DNA of 64,000 bases. Origin: CAIZQW01 sp037133395 (lineage in GTDB: Bacteria; Verrucomicrobiota; Kiritimatiellia; RFP12; UBA1067). The notes below the pieces were generated by a model, which was not told where the DNA came from, searched no databases, and saw only the letters and a program-made list of their open reading frames with translations. The translations under genes were made by a program, and so were the position numbers. The stretch is from contig JBAXOG010000001.1 in assembly GCA_037133395.1 (NCBI GenBank), forward strand, positions 1 to 64,000. Reading direction: 5' to 3'. Each line of letters starts with the position of its first letter. Within the stretch, counting starts at the first letter, position 1. Shown piece after piece: positions 51,309 through 61,498 of the stretch.

Positions 51309-51351
51309 ACTATATCAGAATTCGTCCCTTTTCGGAATTTCAAATTTAAGA

Positions 51352-52818
51352 TTAACCCTTTTTTTGTTCGGCAAAGTGCCTCAAAGCGACGTCAAAGTGT
51401 TTGCCCAAGAGCGAACGGAGTGCCTGATCGACAGCCTGACCTTCCCCCTTCAGGCGATTGACACCCAGCGCCTCTGGCGCTTCGCCGTCATCAAAGAAAA
51501 TCGTGATGATTTTGTCCGCCGTCATTCCCTCTCCGCACTGGCAAAGTAGATAGCAATTTCCCTCCCCGACCACTTTTGCGAGGATGTGGTTACGTTCAAG
51601 CTTGTCAATCACGCCACGAACAAGGCCATGGGGAATGCCATGTTGACGTGCAAAGGCTTCAGCGTCAAAGGGGGTACCCTCTTGTTCGCCTGAACACTTT
51701 TCCGCCTCTGCGCAGATGGCGCAAGCGAGGATGACCCGCGTACGCGGACTTGCTTTTGCCGCATATTGCTCCAAAATATAGGTGTCACGATTTTGAGCCG
51801 CAAAAGCAATCTCGGCACCGATCAGCACGATTTGCCAGCTTGTGTACATCCACAACAGCAGAATCGGTAGAAGGGCAAAGCCTCCATACACCATGCTGTT
51901 GCCAGCAATACCTACCTGCAACATGGCGCAGATCTTCAGCCAGGCCGCGAACAAGAGCATGGTCACAAATCCGCCAATGAGGGCAGGACGTACCTTGACG
52001 CGCTCATTCGGCATGAAGCCCAGCAAGAAGGCGAACATCAAGGTTCCTAAAATCAGCGGAATCACTGCCCTCAGGAAGGAGCCGCCCATAAACCCGCGCA
52101 CCGTTTCCGGTGTCACGCCCCCCAAGGTCTTGTCCATGAGCTCCATGACATGCGAAACAACCGGAATGGAGGAGGCCGCCACAATCAAAATCGGGAGCAC
52201 GATGCTCACGCTGGTGTAATCGGTAAACTTCCGAACAACAGACCTACACTGAGACACCCCCCAGATCTCGTTAAAACTGTTTTCAATTTTCTCCAGCATA
52301 CCGATAACGGTCCAAAGCAAAAGGAGCAATCCGATGAGGCCGAGCGTCCGGAAGTCAATGCGCTCGACCTGTTCGAAGAGTTTCCCGGTCACATCGCGGG
52401 CCTGCTTCCCGAAAAGGCGAACGACTTCAACCTGTTCCGGAGTCTTTGCACCCCATGCCAGGGTTGGGAGATTTGTGCTGGCCTGCACCACAGGATGCTC
52501 CATCTGCGTGAGCCATGCGTCAAGCTGGGTGCTCGCCCGCTGGCGCAAAAGGTCAGCACCGCCCAACGAACGGGTCAACCCCAAAACCAAGACGAGGACC
52601 GGGACCAAGGCCAATAATGAATAGTAGGTCAGCGAAGCCGCATGCAAAGGACAGCGATGTCGTTGGAAACCATGAAAGACCAAACTCACGAAGCGCAACG
52701 TCTTGACCGCCATCCGTCGCGGATAAGAGAGTTCATGCATGGACAGCAACCACTGACCACGTATCAAAAAATTCAATATCCATTCGCTCAGCGATGGCTT
52801 TTCAGATGACTTTTTCAT
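51352..52818 (-). CDS. YihY/BrkB-family inner-membrane protein
   Basis: 488 residues with about six membrane helices. The YihY core starts near FHGFQRHRCPLHAASLTYYSLLALVPVLVLVLGL and includes LLLLLWTVIGMLEKIENSFNEIW and MVYGGFALLPILLLWMYTSWQIVLIGAEIAFA. A cytoplasmic winged-helix-like C-terminal region of about 150 residues follows. Family members were once annotated as ribonuclease BN, but that activity belongs elsewhere; their transport or envelope role is unclear. Confidence 0.88.
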   Translation of the reverse strand: MKKSSEKPSLSEWILNFLIRGQWLLSMHELSYPRRMAVKTLRFVSLVFHGFQRHRCPLHAASLTYYSLLALVPVLVLVLGLTRSLGGADLLRQRASTQLDAWLTQMEHPVVQASTNLPTLAWGAKTPEQVEVVRLFGKQARDVTGKLFEQVERIDFRTLGLIGLLLLLWTVIGMLEKIENSFNEIWGVSQCRSVVRKFTDYTSVSIVLPILIVAASSIPVVSHVMELMDKTLGGVTPETVRGFMGGSFLRAVIPLILGTLMFAFLLGFMPNERVKVRPALIGGFVTMLLFAAWLKICAMLQVGIAGNSMVYGGFALLPILLLWMYTSWQIVLIGAEIAFAAQNRDTYILEQYAAKASPRTRVILACAICAEAEKCSGEQEGTPFDAEAFARQHGIPHGLVRGVIDKLERNHILAKVVGEGNCYLLCQCGEGMTADKIITIFFDDGEAPEALGVNRLKGEGQAVDQALRSLLGKHFDVALRHFAEQKKG

Positions 52819-52924
52819 CCCGCGCTAGTCGGGGTAACCCCGTCCCTTCCTTATTAGACCCAGCCACATTAAGCACGGACGGCATAAAAGTCAATGGAAA
52901 AGTGAGAAAGTGCGAGAAGGTCTC

Positions 52925-52947
52925 GGGTTCAGGGTTCGGGGTTCAGG
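52925..52947. repeat. GGGTTCAGG word repeat
   Basis: Three near-copies of GGGTTCAGG/GGGTTCGG in tandem (total 23 bases) lie in the 374-base gap between the YihY gene and the GxGYxYP gene. No coding sequence is supported in this gap; the rest holds the element at 53003-53200. Confidence 0.6.
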
Positions 52948-53002
52948 CACCACTCAAGATGTGGGATGGATCTTCATCTATTGGAACTGTTCCGGCTAGA
53001 GT

Positions 53003-53200
53003 ATGAATCAAAGTCAGTAGCGTCCCATCGGACGCAGGTTTTTAGGCTGTAGACTGTTAGGAAACTCCTGGGGTTCAGTTGTGCCCGTGTTGAGTCAGCG
53101 TTGGAATTTAAGTTAAGTTTTCTTAGCGTTTCACCTAATAGCCTACAGCCTAAACTGCTACAGCCTAGCCATCCTTATGGGATGGCAATGAATCAAAGTC
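53003..53200. mobile_element. Short non-coding element with terminal direct repeats and internal inverted repeats
   Basis: ATGAATCAAAGTC occurs at 53003-53015 and 53188-53200. Just inside are small hairpins, GCGTCC-CATC-GGACGC (53020-53035) and CCATCC-TTATG-GGATGG (53169-53185). Further inside is a 21-bp inverted repeat (53041-53061 and 53134-53154, two mismatches) of TAGGCTGTAG type, with a third partial copy after it. The layout resembles a non-autonomous element with target duplication, but no transposase or known ends were identified. The right copy overlaps the last codons of the GxGYxYP gene. Confidence 0.5.
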
Positions 53201-56200
53201 CTGAGTAAGTGGCCCTGCGTATCCGCAACAGCAGTTCTTCAGGAGAGACCACGTGAAGTTTGTTCGTGTCTAATCCTTGCACGACCGCATTCATGGCAGG
53301 CAGTCCCTGCCGACTCTTGCCACTGTCTGTCTTGTGCTGTGACCACGCGTTAACAGCGACCCAGCCACCAAGTCCCGCAGCCTCATCCGTGTTGATCGCT
53401 TGCGCAACCCGTTCGGGACTTCCTGCACGCGGCCTGTTCATATTATCCCATAAGCAATACCGTGCGCAAACCGCCGGAATACGCCCGCCCCTACCGTTTT
53501 GGATCCAATCGATCCGCCCATCTCCTCCATGATAAGGAGCATAATCCATCACCATAATCCCCAGAAGAGTCGGAATTTCTTCTGCAAATATCCGTAACGC
53601 TTTCTGTGCATCAGCCGATTCGCTGTGTTCAAATATCATCGTCAGAACCGTCACACCTGTTCGTTCCATTGTGGCGTTGATCCGCCGGGCATGCAAACGT
53701 AAAACATCCCAACGGTTGGATCGCGTAGAGGCGAAGTGATCTGGATAAAAATAACCGCCACCAAACTGCACCACGGTCGTCTCTTTCGGCTTTGACTCGG
53801 CTATGCGATCCACAATCACAGGACACACCATCGTCATGTCCCCCGCGCCTATGCTCCAGCCCATCGGGAACTTACCGTGCAGCGGACTGTCCCAAAACGT
53901 GTTGGACCAAAAGTTGCCCATGATGTAAGCCGCATTGTCGCCATCGCTGTTCATGAAGGCTACACATCGCCGGGTATCCTTCCAGTCAATCTGCGAAGGG
54001 TCTAACGCCGGCAATTTCTTCGAATGATAGTTATTCGCACCCGCCGAATAAAAAGGCGCGTTCAAAATCCAGTTTGACACGGTATGAAAATGACCGCGCG
54101 CGGAAACGGGCTGGCAATGTCTGAACTCGTCGCCCACGCCCCACCCGATCATTGCCGCAGGCGGCTTCACCTGATCCAGCATCCGCCACGCCGGCGTACT
54201 CGTGCCAAACGTCACAGGCAAGGTATGCGCAATCATCAGATCCCGATTATTAGCTGTCTTCGGATCGATCAAACCTACTGCGTCACGCGCCTCGAAGTCC
54301 GCACGGTGAGCCTCGAAATAGGCCAACGGCTCGACCCCGCGCGAATCAAAAAGACAGAAGAGCCCCAACGCCTTCATCCGGCTTTCGGACACTACGGTCA
54401 CGGGCACGGCTCTGAGTCGCGCAGTAGCCATGGTTGCCGTGTTCAGTGACTGGTCAACTTCTTGTCGAGGTTCGTAAGCCCGGCCTTCATAGGTGTCGGA
54501 CGAATAGAGCACGTACCCCTTGACCTGACCCGTATTGACGGCCCGCGTCAAGAGCGCATCCGCAGCCACAGTCCCGCGATTCTTCAACGTCAGTCGCTCG
54601 ATTGTGCGGTCGCGCCACGCTTCATAGGGTTGATGCCGCTGCTCGATCCAGACCAGCTCGTCGTCCTTGCCCTCATTCACCCCGCGTGCCTTCAATCCTG
54701 CTACAGCCTGAAGGATCACTTGTCCCTCCAATTCCTGCGGCCATTCGACCGTTACAAACGCCGCAGGCGCTTTCTGCACCGGCCACCAGCCTGTTCCCTC
54801 ATCGCTACTCGATGAACGCCTTGTGCCGTCCTGGACCTTCTGGCCAAATTGGCACGTAAACACTTCTGCATCTGTTGACAGCGGCTTGTTGTCCACAACC
54901 GACAGGTAGCTATCGTCGGTCAGCACGAGATCTGCAAACCGTGCTTCGCTACGCATTCCCAGCAGGTTGTTCTGATTCCAGACTCCGACTGCAACCTGTA
55001 CTTTCGTCGCGCCGAGCCGGGCAAAGTCCCCTGGAGTGTGGGTGGTATCGTAAAGCTCTTGCACATTGAGTGTGAAAGTGTGCCACTGGTTGGTAGCGGT
55101 CGGCAACTTCCAAAACATTCCCTGTTTCTTCTTGCCCAGTTCCTGAAAATACATCCAGCTCGCCTGCTTGCCATTGAGCTGATAGCCTAAGCTCCGCGGC
55201 AGGTAATTGCAACGCTCTTCTTCCGCACTCCAGCGGAACATCATGAGCGCCTTCAACTCCGTGTCGTTCATCAGCAAGGCCGTCACATAGCCGCCTCCAG
55301 CCTTCGGCATTTCGTTCAGCAGATAACGGCCACCCAACACGGGCGATTGCCCTGGTGCGAGCGCAACGACCTGACTGGCTTGCAGATATTCGTCATCCGA
55401 CCAGATCGACTCCACAGGAGTCTTGACCGCAAAGGTTGCTCCCTGCCCGTCTGCGCGAGCCACAAAAAACGGATCGCTGTCACGCGAATAGCGGTCAGGC
55501 AATGTCCACCCCGTGAAGCCCTTGCTGAAGTCGCCATTTTCTAGCATCGGCTTCGCGGCCAGCTCCGGCAGGCTATGGAACCACAGCGGGTTCTTCTGCT
55601 CGTCGAACGGCTTGAACATCGACTCCGGGAAAACATATTCCTTGTCGGTTCCTGCGAGACGTCCGCGCAGAATCAACTTGTCGCCGTCTACATCCACGAG
55701 CACATAATAGCCGCCGCGCTCAATGCCGTCTTTGAATGCGGGATATTCTTCGCCGTAGGGGCGCGGCTGGATGATGGTCGGCACTGTGAAGAACCGGATG
55801 CCCTTGTACGCCCACGCGACCTTCTCGGCTGTCTGGATACCATTGTGGACATGACCGTTGAAGTAATATTTCACATTACCGTAACGCGCCATCAGATCCA
55901 GCATCTTCTTGCGCAGTGCCAGTGGCTGCTGATAGAACTCGGTCTGGCTCAACCCCTGCGGCATGAAGTGCAGATGGTTGAACACAATGGTCGGACGGTC
56001 TTTATTGGCCGCCAGATCGTTCTCCAGCCAATCGAGCAGTTTCTTTTCAATTGCTTTTTGTTCTGGGCTGTTCCCGTCTAAATTACACGGAGTAAAAACA
56101 AAATGCCACTTGCCCGCGTCAAACGAATAGAACGGGCTCGCCACACCAGTCAACTCCTTCTGCAGTTTTGCGTACCCCTCGTAAGGCGGGCGCGTATCAT

Positions 56201-56558
56201 GGTTGCCGTGCAGGAGAATGTTCGGTATATGAAACTGTTTCGCCAACCTCCGAAAATTGTCCACCGACTGGGGTTCGAACACATTCACAAGATCACCGAG
56301 CCAGGCCACAAAGGCGGGCTGCTGCTTGGACGTATTCAGTTCGTTCGCAATCTGCGCGGTCGTCTCCTGCGCATTCATGCAGACCGCACCCCGATTATTC
56401 TCGGCCGAGACCTGAGGGTCGGCCAGCATCGCGAAACTGAAACGATCTCCGCTCCCGGCAGCCGGAGAAATCGCACCGCTCTGCGCCGACCCCTCGACGG
56501 CGCACACCATCGATAGCCCTGTTAGAACGACCCACATGCGTGTGGAATTTAACAACAT
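53193..56558 (-). CDS. Exported calcineurin-like phosphoesterase fused to a GxGYxYP domain
   Basis: About 1121 residues. The start at 56558 is chosen because GGGAGG lies 5 bases upstream and it begins a signal peptide (to about residue 27). A calcineurin-type domain follows with GDLVN, LHGNHD, FNHLHF and FNGHVHNG. A central beta-sandwich, carbohydrate-binding-like region is next, and the C-terminal ~450 residues carry the GxGYxYP signature as FGGGYFYPDHF. GxGYxYP proteins occur in polysaccharide-utilisation clusters and are thought to be glycoside-hydrolase-like. The first phosphoesterase motif reads ADPQV rather than DxH, so metal binding may be reduced. It lies 3' of the Gfo/Idh and GH106 genes. 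Confidence 0.82.
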   Translation of the reverse strand: MLLNSTRMWVVLTGLSMVCAVEGSAQSGAISPAAGSGDRFSFAMLADPQVSAENNRGAVCMNAQETTAQIANELNTSKQQPAFVAWLGDLVNVFEPQSVDNFRRLAKQFHIPNILLHGNHDTRPPYEGYAKLQKELTGVASPFYSFDAGKWHFVFTPCNLDGNSPEQKAIEKKLLDWLENDLAANKDRPTIVFNHLHFMPQGLSQTEFYQQPLALRKKMLDLMARYGNVKYYFNGHVHNGIQTAEKVAWAYKGIRFFTVPTIIQPRPYGEEYPAFKDGIERGGYYVLVDVDGDKLILRGRLAGTDKEYVFPESMFKPFDEQKNPLWFHSLPELAAKPMLENGDFSKGFTGWTLPDRYSRDSDPFFVARADGQGATFAVKTPVESIWSDDEYLQASQVVALAPGQSPVLGGRYLLNEMPKAGGGYVTALLMNDTELKALMMFRWSAEEERCNYLPRSLGYQLNGKQASWMYFQELGKKKQGMFWKLPTATNQWHTFTLNVQELYDTTHTPGDFARLGATKVQVAVGVWNQNNLLGMRSEARFADLVLTDDSYLSVVDNKPLSTDAEVFTCQFGQKVQDGTRRSSSSDEGTGWWPVQKAPAAFVTVEWPQELEGQVILQAVAGLKARGVNEGKDDELVWIEQRHQPYEAWRDRTIERLTLKNRGTVAADALLTRAVNTGQVKGYVLYSSDTYEGRAYEPRQEVDQSLNTATMATARLRAVPVTVVSESRMKALGLFCLFDSRGVEPLAYFEAHRADFEARDAVGLIDPKTANNRDLMIAHTLPVTFGTSTPAWRMLDQVKPPAAMIGWGVGDEFRHCQPVSARGHFHTVSNWILNAPFYSAGANNYHSKKLPALDPSQIDWKDTRRCVAFMNSDGDNAAYIMGNFWSNTFWDSPLHGKFPMGWSIGAGDMTMVCPVIVDRIAESKPKETTVVQFGGGYFYPDHFASTRSNRWDVLRLHARRINATMERTGVTVLTMIFEHSESADAQKALRIFAEEIPTLLGIMVMDYAPYHGGDGRIDWIQNGRGGRIPAVCARYCLWDNMNRPRAGSPERVAQAINTDEAAGLGGWVAVNAWSQHKTDSGKSRQGLPAMNAVVQGLDTNKLHVVSPEELLLRIRRATYSGL

Positions 56559-56612
56559 CCATTCCTCCCATTTCTTCTGTTCCAAGCACCCGTCACAAAT
56601 CGTCATGCGCGG

Positions 56613-57965
56613 TTATAGCCAATTGCATTTGCGGTTCTGTTGCGAAATGAATTTCATTGCTTGTGCGTCATCCGCCATCATTTTCGCACCGTCCCAGTTA
56701 AATCCATTTCCTGTTCTACAGGCAACCACACCTAAATTCGCAAGTTCCGCAAGCCGGGCACCAAAATCAAAACTCGAATAGGTCTGCTTTCCCGTTCTGA
56801 TACCGTCAACCCATGCTTGCACATGCCCGCCCACCGGAGGCTTTGGCAGTAGTTCGGGAACCGCCTTCACCGCCGGATGGTTAGCGATCCCTTTGAATTT
56901 CGGCTCATCATTGAATTTAATATAGGCTTCCGAATTCCAAGGACCGAGGAAGAGGGTGCCTTTGTCGCCGAACAACATGATACCGTCCCGCATCGCTCCG
57001 AAGGTTTCCTTTAACGGCGCAACCATCTTTTCGGGCGGCGTTCCATGGCCCTTCCCGAAGCAGAATTGGAGCGTGACCGGCGGCAAAGTTCCGCGCACAG
57101 GATAGTGCCAGTTAACTTGTGCCCAAATCGGAATACCGTCCATGCCCAAGCCTTCGCCCTTTATATCAATTCGCTCAGAATCACCCAACTGCAATCCCTC
57201 CATAGCTACAGGGAAGATGTGGCTTCCGAAATCCGATAAAACACCTCCACCAAAATCGTACCAGTGCCGCCATTTGAAGGGGTGATAGATGCCTTTTTTA
57301 TAATCCCGCAAGCTTGACGGGCCACACCAAAAATCCCAGTTTAGTTCTTCTGGTATCGGATCCGCTCCGACAGGTGCTGTGATTGCATTAGCCTGATACT
57401 TCAGAGCGCCGACAACGTCCCTGACAGAACCGATCAGCCCAGACCTAAGAATGTCAACCGAACGGCGGTACGGTATAGATGATGTCCCCTGATTGCCAGT
57501 TTGGGTAATCAGATTTGTATGCGCGTGTGCCAGTTGCCGGAGTTCTCTGGCTTCAGCCACAGTTCGCGTCAGGGGCTTTTCACAGTAGATATGTTTCCCA
57601 GTCTCAATCGCATGTTTACAAATCACCGTGTGCCAATGATCCGGGGTCGCCACAATCACCGCATCCACATCATTGCGCTTGTCTAGTAACTCCCTATAAT
57701 CGGAATACTGTACACAAGCCGCGCCAAGATCTGGATGCATTTCACGAATACGCCTGATTCTCTGCGTATCAACATCGCAGATCGCGGCGATGTTCAATTT
57801 CGTGTCGCGGACGATCCGGAGAAGGAATTCCGATCGTCCGCCGGTTCCGATGACACCGACCGTGAGTCGTTCGTTTGCTCCAAAAGCCGAAGCCGGAATC
57901 AGTGTCGGTAACGTGATCGCGGCCCCCCCTTTGATAAAGGTTCTTCTGGAAATCACCAATTTCAT
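56613..57965 (-). CDS. Tat-exported Gfo/Idh/MocA-family oxidoreductase
   Basis: 450 residues. AAAGGAG lies 6 bases before ATG 57965, which starts a twin-arginine signal with SRRTFIKGG. The Rossmann motif VGVIGTGGRSEFLL, ATPDHWHTVICKHAIETGKHIYCEKPLT and the C-terminal GHVQAWVDGIRTGKQTYS block are typical of exported PVC/Bacteroidetes members that act on sugars or glycosides with tightly bound NAD. It is likely part of the GH106 degradation cluster. The substrate is unknown. Confidence 0.92.
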   Translation of the reverse strand: MKLVISRRTFIKGGAAITLPTLIPASAFGANERLTVGVIGTGGRSEFLLRIVRDTKLNIAAICDVDTQRIRRIREMHPDLGAACVQYSDYRELLDKRNDVDAVIVATPDHWHTVICKHAIETGKHIYCEKPLTRTVAEARELRQLAHAHTNLITQTGNQGTSSIPYRRSVDILRSGLIGSVRDVVGALKYQANAITAPVGADPIPEELNWDFWCGPSSLRDYKKGIYHPFKWRHWYDFGGGVLSDFGSHIFPVAMEGLQLGDSERIDIKGEGLGMDGIPIWAQVNWHYPVRGTLPPVTLQFCFGKGHGTPPEKMVAPLKETFGAMRDGIMLFGDKGTLFLGPWNSEAYIKFNDEPKFKGIANHPAVKAVPELLPKPPVGGHVQAWVDGIRTGKQTYSSFDFGARLAELANLGVVACRTGNGFNWDGAKMMADDAQAMKFISQQNRKCNWL

Positions 57966-57996
57966 ACGTTTCTCCTTTTGATCGGTGTACATCAAT

Positions 57997-60900
57997 CTAC
58001 GGCTTTGGAATAACACGTTGTTCAACCGCACGAATCACCACTGGCCCAATCAAACCTGAGGGCAGAAGTGCGTCATCCTTCTTCCAGTGCTTGAAGGTCG
58101 TGAAGGTTAGCCGCCGCGGCTCGGGGCGGGGCAGACCTTTTTGCAGCCACTCCGGCCAAGCTGGAATGCCACGCGTTATCCAGGTGCCATTTGTCGTGCA
58201 GTCGTCGGGATACTGCTCATCGCCGATCAGTCGATTGGGCCACAGGTTGGTCACCTTCACTTCCAGCGCGTTTGTACCGCTCTGGATCACGTCGGTCACG
58301 TCCATCCTGAACGGCGGTTTCCAAAGCGTGCCGAGCGATTTCCCATTCAGCCACACCTCGGCAATCACTTCGACACGGCCAAGGTCGAGTTCAATTTTGG
58401 GTTTCGGATTATTGCTTTTGGATTTGTCACTATAGACGAAGTCCTTTCGATAGACTGCCGTGCCGGAGAAATACCGCACACCGGAATCAGGGTGCTCGGG
58501 CCAGGAGATCAGCTTTTCCAGCGTCACTTTTTCCGGCGCACCCCAGCCCGCGGGAAACTCCAACGGCCAGGGTCCATCCACAGTCACAGGTTCTGGAGCA
58601 GACGAAACATCAACAACCTGTTTCCGTCCATCATTGAAGGTCAGTTCGTATTTTCCGCGTGTTGCGGTCTGAAGCAATAACCGCCCAGCAGCATCGGTTT
58701 TCACTTGGGCAGAAAACGTTTCTTGCGTTCCGTCACGGCTGAGCCCGACGATATGACGCACGGTTCCTGCACCCACTGGCTTGCGGAATACGACAAAGAC
58801 CGCCTCTTCCTGTTCCAGATTCAGCCCTACGCTGACCCCTGTAGCCGTCTGCTCATAAACAGAGACCGCCTCAATGCGTCCGCTCTCGGGATACCACAGT
58901 TCGGGCACCTTGCCACTCACGCGGAACCGACACTTCACCGAGCCGCCACGTGGACTGCTGTTGGCGACAAAGTAGACATCCGCATCCTTGATCGTCCGAT
59001 GGACAAAATGAAGATCCAATCCGGCCTTCGGGTCGTAATCAAAATCGGGGACAAGCCCGTCAGCGTTCATCACATCTTCCAGCGTGCGGCCCCAAATCAC
59101 ACGGCCTGCACTAACCTTGCGCTCTCCCGCCGCTCCATTTCCCCAAAGCTTTTCCGCCAAAGCCGTAAACGTTGCTTGGCTGTTCTGATCTGCCAGACTC
59201 GGGGATCCCTTCGGCTTCGGTCCCAGCACAGCCGCGCCTTCATGCGCCAGACGTGCTACATGGTTCAACGAGGCTAACGTCATGCGCCCGTGTTCCGGCA
59301 TCACCAGATATCGGTATGTTTTGCCCCCAGGCAGCGCCACTTTGCCATCCGCTACGTTCAGCCGTGAGAGAATTTCGCCGTTCAGCCCGTCGCCATCATA
59401 GCCTTCCAGTGGCGTAGGCGGCTTGTTTCCATCTCCGTTGGGCGCATTGTCGCCCAAATAGAAAAGCACATCGGCTACAGGTGATCCCTGTTGCAACAGC
59501 GCCTGACAGCGCCCCAGATAAGTGTGCCATTGCGGTCCGCCCTTTTCCCACCAGGTGTTGCCCCGATCCAAGTGACACCCCCACGGCCCGAGCGTCATGC
59601 CCGGGCGCAGGTGCGGATCATTCCAGGGCTGGTCTGTGAACACGTGCATGACCAGACGATTCACGCCCACGCAGTAACTCCAATCCGCAAGAGCCTTCAG
59701 CGTCGCCGGGTGTTTTTCCCATTTTTCAAGACCGGTAAACTCCTCACTGCCGATGATCTGTCTCTCGTAAATATGGCCGGCGATGGAAGCGCCCATTCGA
59801 GGCCGTGTGCCAATCGGACTATTGATCCAGATCTCGGTCATCGGCACATCGCTGCGCCCGCCAGCCTGGAGGTATTCGAACGGGCCATCGTAGGCTTCGG
59901 TAGAGAAGAAGAGTCCATCCTTGCGACAGCGTTCCGCCAGCCGTCCCGTATGATGGTCGGCATAGCAATCGCAAACCGTCCGCCGAAAATCCCACAGGAA
60001 TGCCTCGGTCTGTTCCAAGGAGCCGATGACGCGTCCTGTCAACGCCGGCAACCAGCCCGTCATGTCATACCCGCGCCGTTTCTTGAACTCGGCAGCAAGT
60101 TTGGGTGTCCAGTTTTGCCAGCCCACCTCATAGCTGTCCACATGATGATTAGCAATCACTCGCTTCGCCATTTCAGGACCGACGCTTTGCAAGATCGGGT
60201 TCATCATCCCGTCGTAGTAGACATCACAGGCTTCCTGGCTGAGCTTGTCGACCTCCAGCGCTTGCATGCCGGACGGCAACGGGGCGGACTGCGCGCCGGT
60301 GGGTATATGCCCCATGCGGATGACAGTCCAGCGCCCGGGCGGCACGTCCCACGTCAGCCGCCCTTCCGCATTCATTCGTCCGGTCAGTTGCACGACCTGC
60401 TCCTGGGCAATGGTCTCTTCCGGTTTGGGCTGCGGCTCTTTAGTATCCGGATTGACCGCTCCAGTGCCGAAACCCGTTTTGTTGGTCCATCGCTGGAGAC
60501 GGAAACCGCCATACACATTGAGCTCCTGCACATATACCGATAATGGCTGTTTCATTTGATCCTTGGCCCCGGTCATAAAGGTCAAGCGAAAGCGCTTGGC
60601 CGTTACTGGAGCGAAGGTCGCCGATCCTGTCGTGGGCCGGTCATTGAGCCCCGAGGGTAAATTTTCAAACTTGCCGACAGGCACAAACGTTGCTTGCTCC
60701 TCATTCCACGCTTCAAAGGTTGCTTTAAAAACCTTGCTCCGGTGTGCCGCGCGAATGGAAATCGAGCGGACAGGCACTGGGATTTCGGTACGCAGTTCAA
60801 ACGTGCCGGGCAGTTGAGCCACGGTCTCTGGATCATTGTCAAAGAGCTTTCCGCCTTCGGGTAGCGGAACGCCTGATGCGTCCGCAACGGTGGTCTGAAC

Positions 60901-61467
60901 CGTCCGCAGGCTGAGTTCATCATGAAGCGGCGTGGGGAAGGCAAAGACAGCGATATCCCGATAATAGTTCAGCCGTGCGGCGGGCTGCGGCAGAGCCGTC
61001 TCGACGCGGCATCCTCCTTCCACGACCGTCTCACTCCAGGCCAGTTCCTGCATGCTCAGTTCGGGCGTGACCCAGGGGCCGCCGCTGTTGGCCCAGCCAG
61101 GACAGTTGAAGCCGATCTGCAGACCCAACTTCTCGGCCTCTTTCAGTGTGAAGGCTACATTTTCGAACCATTGCGGACTGCGGGGCCTGACCGGCCCGAC
61201 CGGCCCCATCCCAATGTCGAACACCATCGCCCCGCCGATACCCCCACGCTGCATGGATTCAAGGTCGGCCTTAATTCCCGCCTGCGTGACATTACCGTTC
61301 ATCCAATACCAATACAGCCAGGGTTTGGAATGTGCGGCAGGAGTGATAAATGATTGCTCCAAGGTATCGTGTTTGCCGGTGCCGGACGCTGCGGTCACAG
61401 CGAGGCATCCGCTGAATACAGCAAGCAACGTCCGCGTCAGATAAGTTTGGTTTGGGTTACATGTCAT
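57997..61467 (-). CDS. GH106-type alpha-L-rhamnosidase-like glycoside hydrolase
   Basis: 1156 residues with an N-terminal export signal (about 1-28). The catalytic part begins KPWLYWYWMNGNVTQAGIKADLESMQRGGIGGAM, typical of GH106 enzymes. Further landmarks are GFNCPGWANSGGPWVTPE, NHHVDSYEVGWQNWTPKLAAEFKKRRGYD, STEAYDGPFEYL and a C-terminal jelly-roll domain (YFSGTAVYRKDF, WLNGKSLGTLWKPPF). It would cleave terminal rhamnose or related deoxysugars from plant or algal polysaccharides outside the cytoplasm. It lies 31 bases downstream of the partial paralogue. Confidence 0.88.
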   Translation of the reverse strand: MTCNPNQTYLTRTLLAVFSGCLAVTAASGTGKHDTLEQSFITPAAHSKPWLYWYWMNGNVTQAGIKADLESMQRGGIGGAMVFDIGMGPVGPVRPRSPQWFENVAFTLKEAEKLGLQIGFNCPGWANSGGPWVTPELSMQELAWSETVVEGGCRVETALPQPAARLNYYRDIAVFAFPTPLHDELSLRTVQTTVADASGVPLPEGGKLFDNDPETVAQLPGTFELRTEIPVPVRSISIRAAHRSKVFKATFEAWNEEQATFVPVGKFENLPSGLNDRPTTGSATFAPVTAKRFRLTFMTGAKDQMKQPLSVYVQELNVYGGFRLQRWTNKTGFGTGAVNPDTKEPQPKPEETIAQEQVVQLTGRMNAEGRLTWDVPPGRWTVIRMGHIPTGAQSAPLPSGMQALEVDKLSQEACDVYYDGMMNPILQSVGPEMAKRVIANHHVDSYEVGWQNWTPKLAAEFKKRRGYDMTGWLPALTGRVIGSLEQTEAFLWDFRRTVCDCYADHHTGRLAERCRKDGLFFSTEAYDGPFEYLQAGGRSDVPMTEIWINSPIGTRPRMGASIAGHIYERQIIGSEEFTGLEKWEKHPATLKALADWSYCVGVNRLVMHVFTDQPWNDPHLRPGMTLGPWGCHLDRGNTWWEKGGPQWHTYLGRCQALLQQGSPVADVLFYLGDNAPNGDGNKPPTPLEGYDGDGLNGEILSRLNVADGKVALPGGKTYRYLVMPEHGRMTLASLNHVARLAHEGAAVLGPKPKGSPSLADQNSQATFTALAEKLWGNGAAGERKVSAGRVIWGRTLEDVMNADGLVPDFDYDPKAGLDLHFVHRTIKDADVYFVANSSPRGGSVKCRFRVSGKVPELWYPESGRIEAVSVYEQTATGVSVGLNLEQEEAVFVVFRKPVGAGTVRHIVGLSRDGTQETFSAQVKTDAAGRLLLQTATRGKYELTFNDGRKQVVDVSSAPEPVTVDGPWPLEFPAGWGAPEKVTLEKLISWPEHPDSGVRYFSGTAVYRKDFVYSDKSKSNNPKPKIELDLGRVEVIAEVWLNGKSLGTLWKPPFRMDVTDVIQSGTNALEVKVTNLWPNRLIGDEQYPDDCTTNGTWITRGIPAWPEWLQKGLPRPEPRRLTFTTFKHWKKDDALLPSGLIGPVVIRAVEQRVIPKP

Positions 61468-61498
61468 ACTAATTCTTTCCTGTTACTTGCCCGTCAGT

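Noticed and set aside
59491..60543. 350-residue open frame on the + strand opposite the first GH106 gene
   Set aside because: Antisense shadow with biased composition; the minus-strand enzyme explains the region.
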